Shown one piece after another: positions 1 through 4,775 of a stretch of 7,474 nucleotides of DNA. The stretch is from contig JAJYKG010000101.1 in NCBI GenBank assembly GCA_021788795.1, forward strand, positions 1 to 7,474. The letters are read 5' to 3'. The stretch comes from Thermoplasmata archaeon. Lineage in GTDB: Archaea; Thermoplasmatota; Thermoplasmata; RBG-16-68-12. Made by a program: the position numbers and the translations under genes. The notes beneath the pieces were generated by a model. The model searched no databases. It was not told where the DNA came from and saw nothing but the letters and a program-made list of their open reading frames with translations. Positions within the stretch are counted from its first letter, which is position 1. Each line of letters opens with the position of its first letter.

Positions 1-38
1 CGGGTCAAGTCGAACCCGCGGAATGCAGCCCATCCCAT
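1..38 (-). CDS. possible N-terminus of a gene running off the left edge (partial)
   Basis: Reading leftwards on the minus strand, an ATG at 36-38 opens a frame with no stop up to the window edge. It encodes about 12 residues beginning MGWAAFRGFDLT. An AT-rich box, ACTTAAACC, at 63-71 lies about 29 bases upstream of this ATG, a spacing that fits a leaderless archaeal transcript. No ribosome binding site is seen, which also fits a leaderless start. I do not recognise the protein. The open plus-strand frame 1-99, ending in TAG, could instead be the tail of a gene entering from the left, and 12 codons cannot decide between the two. Confidence 0.25.
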   Translation of the reverse strand, partial: MGWAAFRGFDLT

Positions 39-95
39 GAACCCGTGTATGCGCCGCGAGCGGTTTAAGTCCTTACCTGAGCTAGGCGGAGGACG

Positions 96-251
96 TTAGC
101 CGCCGCAGCAGCCGTCGCCGCCTTCCGCGCCGCATCCGCACCCGTCGCCGCATTCGCCCTCATGCTCCTTCTGGAAGACGGGGAGGACGACCGCGGCGGG
201 CGCGGGCTGGGGCTTCTTCTTGCTCGCAAGCATCTCGACGACGGAGCTCAT
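96..251 (-). CDS. small cysteine-rich protein downstream of thioredoxin, 51 aa
   Basis: This short gene encodes 51 residues. The start is well supported: ATG at 249-251 is preceded by GGAGG (260-264 on the plus strand) with an 8-base spacer. The N-terminal half carries a Lys run (residues 11-13) and a Pro/Ala-rich linker. The C-terminal 20 residues hold five cysteines (34, 38, 40, 48, 49) in a Gly-rich context with acidic residues, spaced C-x3-C-x-C-x7-C-C. His30 lies just before. This layout suggests metal or Fe-S binding, or a thiol substrate for thioredoxin; both are inferences. It lies 46 bases downstream of the thioredoxin stop on the same strand, with no T-run between, so co-transcription is likely. 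It has no signal peptide or membrane helix. I do not recognise a named family. Confidence 0.72.
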   Translation of the reverse strand: MSSVVEMLASKKKPQPAPAAVVLPVFQKEHEGECGDGCGCGAEGGDGCCGG

Positions 252-259
252 GGTCTCGC

Positions 260-264
260 CCTCC
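260..264 (-). promoter_or_regulatory. Shine-Dalgarno GGAGG of the Cys-rich gene
   Basis: The minus strand reads GGAGG, then 8 bases, then ATG. It is one of the strongest ribosome binding sites in the window and the main reason to accept the 51-codon gene as real. Confidence 0.7.
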
Positions 265-297
265 GAGGATGCGCCGTTTAGGCTCTTCTAATTTTCG

Positions 298-624
298 TCA
301 CGCCAGGTGCTTCTGCACGCGCGCCTCGAGCGGTCCTTTCGGCATCGCGCCGACGACCTGGTCCACGAGCTTCCCCGCCTTGAAGAAGAGCAGGGTCGGG
401 ATCCCCATGATCATGAACTGCTGGACGGTCCTCGGGTTCTCGTCGCTGTTCACCTTGGCGAAGGTGACCTTGCCGTCGTACTTCTTCGCGAGCTCCTCGA
501 TCGTGGGGGCGATCATGCGGCAGGGGCCGCACCACTCCGCCCAGAAGTCGACGACCACGTAGGGATTCTCTTTGACGATCTTGTCGAACTCGGCATCCGT
601 GACATGGATGGGCTTGTCGGCCAT
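298..624 (-). CDS. trxA: thioredoxin
   Basis: This is a cytoplasmic thiol-disulfide oxidoreductase of 108 residues, the usual length of a one-domain thioredoxin. The active site is WCGPC at residues 31-35, with Cys32 and Cys35 as the redox pair. Asp26 is the buried acidic residue of the fold, and the cis-proline is Pro76 in GIPT. All three fall at the same numbers as in E. coli thioredoxin, so the register has no insertions up to that point. There is no signal peptide, so it acts in the cytosol, probably recycled by a thioredoxin reductase encoded elsewhere. The start at 622-624 has a GGTGG ribosome binding site 6 bases upstream (631-635) and a TATA box further up. The Cys-rich gene follows on the same strand. 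The thermosome gene is divergent across a 251-base spacer. Confidence 0.95.
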   Translation of the reverse strand: MADKPIHVTDAEFDKIVKENPYVVVDFWAEWCGPCRMIAPTIEELAKKYDGKVTFAKVNSDENPRTVQQFMIMGIPTLLFFKAGKLVDQVVGAMPKGPLEARVQKHLA

Positions 625-659
625 CGTTTTCCACCGGCGCGGGGACTAGCGACCGGTTC

Positions 660-668
660 GATATAAAC
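660..668 (-). promoter_or_regulatory. TATA box of the thioredoxin gene
   Basis: The minus strand reads GTTTATATC, close to the archaeal TATA consensus, preceded by a purine-rich CGGAA that could serve as BRE. The box centre is about 40 bases before the thioredoxin ATG. Transcription would start near 637, leaving a leader of about 13 bases that contains the GGTGG ribosome binding site. Confidence 0.65.
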
Positions 669-756
669 TTCCGCGCGAGGGGGATGAACCGAGACCGCGG
701 TGTTGCGACAACGCGGCCGCGGCGCCCGCGAACAGGGGACGACGCAGGGTCGAACG

Positions 757-773
757 CGGTGCACCGCCGGTGC
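757..773. promoter_or_regulatory. overlapping CGGTGC inverted and direct repeats upstream of the thermosome
   Basis: The hexamer CGGTGC occurs at 757-762 and 768-773, with its inverse GCACCG at 761-766 between them. This gives a perfect 10-base palindrome (757-766) overlapping a 6+1+6 inverted repeat (761-773). The site is about 65 bases upstream of the thermosome TATA-like box and about 90 upstream of the thioredoxin TATA box. It could be an operator in the divergent promoter region. GC-rich palindromes are common in such DNA, so this is only a candidate. Confidence 0.25.
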
Positions 774-828
774 GCGTCCAATCGCGGACTTCCGACCGCA
801 TCGCGGCCTGCAGCTCCTTGGCCAGATT

Positions 829-846
829 CGAAATGCTCATATAGAA
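829..846 (+). promoter_or_regulatory. probable BRE/TATA promoter of the thermosome gene
   Basis: CGAAA at 829-833 resembles a BRE. It is followed by CATATAGAA at 838-846, a TATA-like box. The box centre is about 35 bases before the ATG at 876, so transcription would begin near 867 with a leader of under 10 bases. No good Shine-Dalgarno precedes the ATG, which agrees with a very short leader. Confidence 0.5.
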
Positions 847-875
847 GTACACACTTAGACGGACCGGGAATTCTC

Positions 876-2531
876 ATGATGGGCAATCAGCCGATCATCA
901 TCCTCAAGGAAGGAACGGAGAGGGAAAAGGGCAAGGGCGCGGTGTTCAACAACATCGCGGCCGCCCGCGCGGTCGCGGACGCCGTCAAGTCGACCCTCGG
1001 CCCGCGCGGCATGGACAAGATGCTCGTGGACTCCCTCGGCGACGTGACAATCACGAACGATGGTGTGACAATCCTCAAGGAGATCGAGATCGAGCACCCC
1101 GCGGCCAAGATGATCGTCGAGGTCGCGAAGACCCAAGACGACGAGGTCGGCGACGGCACAACGAGCGCCGTCGTGCTGGCGGGCGAGCTGCTCAAGATGG
1201 CGGAGAGCCTCATCGAGCAGGAGGTCCATCCCACGATCGTCGTCAACGGCTATCGGATGGCGGCGGAGGAGGCCATCAAGCGCCTCCGGACGATCGCCTT
1301 CGACGTCAAGAAGACGGACAAGGCGACCCTGCGGTCCATCGCCCGCACCGCGATGAGTGGGCGGAGCGTGGGGGACAGCGCGGACTTCCTCGCGGAGATT
1401 GCCGTGGACGCCGTCTTGTCGATCCTCGAGGAGATCGCCGACAAGGTCCACGCGGACGTGGACAACATCCTCGTGCAGAAGAAGCACGGGGGCACCATCC
1501 GCGAGACCGCGCTCATCGACGGCATCGTCCTGGACAAGGAGCGTGTGCACCCGCGCATGCCTAAGTTCGTCCGCGATGCGAAGATCGCGCTCATCAACCG
1601 CGCCCTTGAGGTCAAGAAGACCGAGGTCAGCGAGGAGATCCGGATCCGCGACCCCCACCAGCTCCAGAAGTTCCTCGAGGAGGAGGAGCGGGGCCTGAAG
1701 ACCCTCGTGGACCAGATCAAGGCCTCCGGCGCGAACGTCGTCCTGTGCCAGAAGGGCGTCGACGACCTCGTGCAGCACTACCTCGCGCAGGCGGGCATCT
1801 ACGCGGTCCGCCGCGTCAAGGAGAGCGACATGAAGAAGCTCCAGAAGGCCACGGGCGGCCGGATCATCACGAACCTGGACGACCTCACCGCGAAGGAACT
1901 CGGCAAGGCCGAGCTGGTCGAGGAGCGGAAGGTCGGCCCCGACGAGCTCACGTTCGTCACGGGCTGCAAGAACGCCCGAGCGGTGTCCATCCTCGTGCGC
2001 GGCGGCACGGAGCACGTGGTCGACGAGGTCGAGCGCATCCTCCACAACGCGTTGCGCGTCGTGTCCGCGGCCGTCGAGGACGGCAAGGCCGTCCCGGGCG
2101 GCGGATCGGCGGAGATCGAGCTCTCCCTCGCCCTGAAGGACTACGCCGCGAACGTCGGCGGGCGCGAGCAGCTCGCCATCGAGGCGTTTGCGAACGCCTT
2201 GGACGTCATCCCGCGGACCCTCGGGGAGAACGCCGGCCTGGACCCCATCAACGTGCTCATCAAACTGCGCTCCGAGCACGGCAAGAAGACGGGCAAGGCG
2301 ACCGGCGTCAACATCCTGACGGGCGAGCCCCAGGACATGCTCAAGGCGAACATCATCGAGCCCCTCCGGGTGAAGACCCAGGCCATCGAGTCCGCGACCG
2401 AGGTCGCGGGCATGATCCTCCGCATCGACGACGTGATCGCGTCCAGGAAGTCGCCGACCCCGCCCCCGGGCGCGGGCGGCCACGATCACGACATGGGCGG
2501 GATGGGCGGCATGCCCGGCATGGGCATGTGA
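876..2531 (+). CDS. thsA: thermosome (group II chaperonin) subunit
   Basis: This is an ATP-driven folding chamber subunit of the thermosome/CCT family, cytoplasmic, acting as a double ring with a built-in lid. It has 551 residues, the normal length. Seen in order: TLGPRGMDKML at 40-50, NDGVTIL at 61-67, the nucleotide-site GDGTTS at 92-97, an apical domain from about 215 to 365 with the acidic helical protrusion near 245-275, PGGGSAEIEL at 407-416, IEPLRVK at 494-500, and a Gly/Met-rich tail with an HDHD motif (536-539). Start: tandem ATGs at 876 and 879 give an N-terminus like Thermoplasma thermosomes. The open frame further upstream (684-875) is Arg-rich and unlike the family. Oddity: residue 391 in LHNAL is Asn where relatives have the ATP-hydrolysis Asp. 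The stop lies 7 bases from the convergent membrane-protein gene. The alpha/beta subunit assignment behind the symbol is uncertain. Confidence 0.95.
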   Translation: MMGNQPIIILKEGTEREKGKGAVFNNIAAARAVADAVKSTLGPRGMDKMLVDSLGDVTITNDGVTILKEIEIEHPAAKMIVEVAKTQDDEVGDGTTSAVVLAGELLKMAESLIEQEVHPTIVVNGYRMAAEEAIKRLRTIAFDVKKTDKATLRSIARTAMSGRSVGDSADFLAEIAVDAVLSILEEIADKVHADVDNILVQKKHGGTIRETALIDGIVLDKERVHPRMPKFVRDAKIALINRALEVKKTEVSEEIRIRDPHQLQKFLEEEERGLKTLVDQIKASGANVVLCQKGVDDLVQHYLAQAGIYAVRRVKESDMKKLQKATGGRIITNLDDLTAKELGKAELVEERKVGPDELTFVTGCKNARAVSILVRGGTEHVVDEVERILHNALRVVSAAVEDGKAVPGGGSAEIELSLALKDYAANVGGREQLAIEAFANALDVIPRTLGENAGLDPINVLIKLRSEHGKKTGKATGVNILTGEPQDMLKANIIEPLRVKTQAIESATEVAGMILRIDDVIASRKSPTPPPGAGGHDHDMGGMGGMPGMGM

Positions 2532-2538
2532 GGACGGC

Positions 2539-3090
2539 CTAAGCGTTCGACGCAACCGGGGTCGCCAGGCGGCTCAGGACCCGCTCCCGCAGCTCGCGGG
2601 CGACCTCGTCTTCCTCGTTTTCGAGCCCGGCTTGGACGACCTCCGTCCAGCGTGTGGCGTCCCCGCGCTGCTCGCGGTAGGGCGCGTTCCGCAGGGAGAA
2701 CCTCCAGGGCACGCCCTCGACGAACACGTCCCGCGGCGGCGTGCGCAGGCGGGCGGGCACGGCCTCGACGCTTGCGCTGCGGCCCGCTTCCTGCACGGCC
2801 CCCAGGACCGCCGCCTCCACGTCGTCCATGCCGCGGCCGATCAGGAGGCTGTAGCTCATCGCGCCCCGGTTGCGGATGCGGGGGAGGAAGAGCATCACGG
2901 AGAAGAGCAGGAGGAAGACGCCCGTGCCTAGGAACACGTCCACGGTGTCGTTCACGTCCGGGCCGTAGGCCACGGTGAGCAGGAGCCCGAGGCCGAGGAC
3001 CACCATCGTGGCGCCGAGGAACCGCGACACGAGGCGCGCGTCGTTCGCGTACATCCACGAGCCCGTCCCGGTCTCCGCGGCCCCGGCCAT
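2539..3090 (-). CDS. membrane protein with two helices and a cytoplasmic domain, unknown function
   Basis: The protein has 183 residues. Two hydrophobic helices lie near residues 24-42 and 50-69, joined by a short acidic loop (PDVNDTVD). Arg residues flank the bundle (R19, R23; R71, R73, R75), so by the positive-inside rule both termini are cytoplasmic. The remaining ~110 residues look soluble and mixed alpha/beta. They end in a charged helix (about 158-177, ELRERVLSRL). I recognise no catalytic motif or named family. Translation is coupled to the OB-fold gene: one base separates that gene's TGA from this ATG (3088-3090), and GGAGG sits inside the last codons of the upstream gene, 5 bases before the ATG. 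The overall plan resembles the protein at 4245-4766. The gene is real by codon use; its function is unknown. Confidence 0.85.
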   Translation of the reverse strand: MAGAAETGTGSWMYANDARLVSRFLGATMVVLGLGLLLTVAYGPDVNDTVDVFLGTGVFLLLFSVMLFLPRIRNRGAMSYSLLIGRGMDDVEAAVLGAVQEAGRSASVEAVPARLRTPPRDVFVEGVPWRFSLRNAPYREQRGDATRWTEVVQAGLENEEDEVARELRERVLSRLATPVASNA

Positions 3091-3091
3091 C

Positions 3092-3550
3092 TCACTCCTC
3101 CACGACGAGCGCCCCGAACTTCCCGCGGCTCACCTCGAGCCCGAAGTTCGTCCGCTTCACGTAGCAGTCGATCGCCCGCACGGTCTTCCCGACCGCCACC
3201 TGGCCCTTCTCGACGAGGGCGACGTCCTCGTCCCACAGGGGCATGCGGCAGAAGCCGCTGTCATCCCGGAGCTCCAGGTTCACGACCCGCCCTGCGGAGC
3301 CGTCCTGGCGGGTGAAGGTGTGCACGGGCGACAGGCCGACGATCCGCGCGCGCAGGTTCGCCTCGCCACCCTCCTCCAGGTCCTTGATCGGCATGAAGGA
3401 GGCCACGCTGCCGCCGAGCCGCTCGACGACGACCATGGCCGCGGCGTCGCGGTCGAGCAGCCCGCCCCACTCCGCCACGGCGGCCTCGACCTGGGCGTCG
3501 AACGCCTCGGGGGAGATGCGGTCCTTGACCTTCTCGTAGTGATGGCGCAC
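3092..3550 (-). CDS. RPA-like OB-fold single-stranded nucleic acid binding protein
   Basis: Counted from the GTG at 3548-3550 the protein has 152 residues. Residues 1-46 are a helical segment (YEKVKDRISPEAFDAQVEAA, then GGLLDRDAAAMVVVERLG) like the one preceding OB folds in archaeal RPA. Residues 50-147 fit one OB-fold: strands around RARIVGLS (67-74), VVNLELRDDSGFCRMPLWDE (89-108) and VGKTVRAIDCYV (120-131). The D-SG-x-x-R-x-x-LWDE pattern is typical of RPA-type OB-folds. It probably binds single-stranded DNA or RNA in replication, repair or RNA handling; the substrate is inferred. It is shorter than multi-OB RPAs and shows no zinc finger. An ATG at 3647-3649 would add 33 residues that are low in family likeness, so I prefer the GTG. 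That GTG has no clear ribosome binding site. The membrane-protein gene follows after one base. Confidence 0.82.
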   Translation of the reverse strand: MRHHYEKVKDRISPEAFDAQVEAAVAEWGGLLDRDAAAMVVVERLGGSVASFMPIKDLEEGGEANLRARIVGLSPVHTFTRQDGSAGRVVNLELRDDSGFCRMPLWDEDVALVEKGQVAVGKTVRAIDCYVKRTNFGLEVSRGKFGALVVEE

Positions 3551-3645
3551 GGGAGGCGCCAACGCGCTGCGGGGAAAGAAGCTTTGGGCGCATTTCCCCG
3601 CCACCCGACCCGACCGATCTCCCCTCGCAGCGAGGCTCAAAGCAG

Positions 3646-3658
3646 GCATTATCTTTCC
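3646..3658 (+). promoter_or_regulatory. AT-rich promoter-like box before the small membrane protein
   Basis: GCATTATCTTTCC is the most AT-rich stretch of this spacer. Its centre is about 32 bases before the ATG at 3683, a fair TATA distance for a transcript with a very short leader. On the minus strand it reads GGAAAGATAATGC and could also fire toward the OB-fold gene; initiation there would fall near 3625, downstream of the ATG at 3649. The match to consensus is weak. Confidence 0.3.
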
Positions 3659-3682
3659 ACACTCCGATGGTATGCGTCTGGG

Positions 3683-3952
3683 ATGCCGTTGCGATCCAGA
3701 CTACCTCTCGCATACGCGTTCGCGGGTGGATGCATATTCGCCCTTGCTCTGGCCTACACGATTTGGTCAGCCTTTCAGCCATCGGCGTCGTGTGGTATCC
3801 AGAACGGGACAGCTCTACCCTGTGACGCCGGCCTGAGCGGCGTCATCATCTCCGGATGCGGTCTGGTAATCGGAGGCATCTTCCTCGCGCTCGGTCTCAT
3901 CGGAATCGCCGCGGAAAAGGGTCGCGCGACCGACCGGGGCCAGGGACTCTGA
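3683..3952 (+). CDS. small two-helix membrane protein, unknown function, 89 aa
   Basis: The protein has 89 residues. An Arg-containing N-terminus (R4, R6) precedes helix 1 (about 10-31). A 20-residue loop holds Cys37 and Cys47, and helix 2 (about 53-76) is Gly-rich. A short charged tail follows. The positive-inside rule puts both ends in the cytoplasm and the two-Cys loop outside, where a disulfide is possible (inferred). I recognise no family. The ATG at 3683 is the only Met start in this frame for this segment; the frame is open upstream but runs antisense through the OB-fold gene. Codon use differs from neighbours: roughly a third of codons end in A or T, including rare ones such as AGA, CTA and ATA, while neighbouring genes almost always end in G or C. 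This may mean recent acquisition or low expression. Confidence 0.6.
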   Translation: MPLRSRLPLAYAFAGGCIFALALAYTIWSAFQPSASCGIQNGTALPCDAGLSGVIISGCGLVIGGIFLALGLIGIAAEKGRATDRGQGL

Positions 3953-3995
3953 GCAGTTCGGCCCGAAAGAAGCTTTCTCCCGCGGACCGGCTCGC

Positions 3996-4000
3996 GGAAG
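3996..4000 (+). promoter_or_regulatory. possible ribosome binding site GGAAG before TTG 4006
   Basis: GGAAG, one mismatch from GGAGG, ends 5 bases before the TTG at 4006-4008. It is the best start signal in this frame and the reason TTG is preferred over the later ATG at 4048, which has none. Confidence 0.3.
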
Positions 4001-4005
4001 AGTAC

Positions 4006-4248
4006 TTGCAGAGGGCACTTGGCCGCCGGGCCCCATGGGCGCCTCCGATGACCCCGGAGGCCATCTCGGCCCCGAACGAGGGATTCCGGCAGGGGCGGTG
4101 CCGCATCCGCGGCTACTGCATGGAGGACGAGGGCGACCGCGTCGTGCTCGAACGGTTTGCCGTCTGCGACGCGGGCGAGGAGCGGCTCGTCGAGCGGGGC
4201 GCGGCCCGGGACGCCCTGCAGGCGTGGCTCGACGCCGTGGCCCTCTAG
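4006..4248 (+). CDS. small soluble protein of unknown function
   Basis: From the TTG the protein has 80 residues; from the ATG at 4048 it has 66. The first ~27 residues are Pro/Ala-rich. A compact domain follows, with probable strands around residues 31-37 (CRIRGYC reaches 38) and 45-54 (RVVLERFAVC), then a C-terminal helix from about 65 (ARDALQAWLDAVAL). Cysteines are at 32, 38 and 54. There is no membrane segment and no family I recognise. The frame looks coding even before the TTG (SPADRLAEEYL, about 3976-4008), so the true start may lie further up, or this may be the continuation of the preceding membrane protein in another frame. Its TAG overlaps the stop of the convergent gene within one CTAG. 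Confidence 0.5.
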   Translation: MQRALGRRAPWAPPMTPEAISAPNEGFRQGRCRIRGYCMEDEGDRVVLERFAVCDAGEERLVERGAARDALQAWLDAVAL

Positions 4249-4766
4249 GACGGGGCGGGACCCGATTCGAGGAGGGAGCGGGCGAGCGTCTCGCGGAAGG
4301 CAGCCAGGGCCCTCCGGTCCCGCGACGCGGGGCGCAGGACGACGGTGGACCGAGGCGCATCCGGCGGCGGATGGGGCGGGAGCGGCACGGAGTACCACCC
4401 CACCGTGCATGCCGGCGTGTCGAACCGGACCACGGAGACGCATCGCGCGAACGGACCATCACGCTCACCGACGGGGTCGGCGCGGATCCCCTCCGTGGCC
4501 CGGGACAGGGCCGCGGCGACGCCCTCGGGGGGGAGCGGCACGGGGATCGCCCAGATCGGGAACACGTAGTAGGGCACGAGGACGAAGAGGATCGGGATCA
4601 CGGACGCCAGGGCGGCGAGGTAGCCGGTCGTCACCAAGTCCCCCTTGTTCGAATAGTACACGGCAAAGTACGTGAGGAGCATGAGGGAGACGAAGAACAG
4701 GAGGAAGCTCCAGGCCGCGACGCGGCGCGTCCACGTCGGCCGGGGGACCGGCGGGGTCGGCGGCAT
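4245..4766 (-). CDS. membrane protein with two helices and a cytoplasmic domain, third gene of the psmB-fttA cluster
   Basis: The protein has 173 residues. A Pro-rich N-terminus with Arg14-Arg15 precedes helix 1 (about 17-38). A short loop (NKGDLVTTG) leads to helix 2 (about 48-70). The ~100 remaining residues are probably cytoplasmic: a helix near 79-92, strands around CVSVVRFDT and STVVLRPAS, and a final helix (ALAAFRETLARSLL). I recognise no catalytic motif or family. It starts 9 bases after the fttA stop; GAGG lies in the junction 7 bases before the ATG, so it is very likely co-transcribed with fttA and psmB and coupled in translation. That context hints at, but does not show, a link to protein or RNA turnover at the membrane. 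It resembles the protein at 2539-3090 in plan. Confidence 0.83.
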   Translation of the reverse strand: MPPTPPVPRPTWTRRVAAWSFLLFFVSLMLLTYFAVYYSNKGDLVTTGYLAALASVIPILFVLVPYYVFPIWAIPVPLPPEGVAAALSRATEGIRADPVGERDGPFARCVSVVRFDTPACTVGWYSVPLPPHPPPDAPRSTVVLRPASRDRRALAAFRETLARSLLESGPAPS

Positions 4767-4775
4767 GGGATCGCC

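Noticed and set aside
72..93. tRNA-like 5' half on the minus strand (CTCCGCCTAGCTCAGG)
   Set aside because: The D-stem does not close, there is no anticodon stem, and the GGGTTCGACTTGACCC segment at the edge does not form a proper T-arm.
1..99. Plus-strand open frame ending in TAG at 97-99
   Set aside because: At 32 codons with mixed third-position use it has no recognisable content and conflicts with the better supported Cys-rich gene at its end. It is not excluded as the tail of an incoming gene.
684..875. N-terminal extension of the thermosome frame (start at 684, 615 aa)
   Set aside because: The added 64 residues are Arg/Pro/Ser-rich, unlike any thermosome N-terminus, and the promoter-like box at 838-846 lies inside them.
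2532..2538. Terminator between the thermosome and the convergent membrane gene
   Set aside because: The gap is only 7 bases with no T-run or hairpin.
855..2555. 566-codon minus-strand frame antisense to the thermosome
   Set aside because: It is a typical mirror frame of a GC-rich gene, low in complexity (Asp/Val/Arg/Leu) with no motifs.
3551..3649. ATG start of the OB-fold gene at 3649
   Set aside because: The extra 33 residues look like translated leader, and the family-like sequence begins at the GTG. Kept as an alternative.
3856..4005. ATG 3856 as the start of the gene ending at 4248
   Set aside because: It would overlap the membrane protein by about 97 bases, with an Arg/His-rich shadow sequence.
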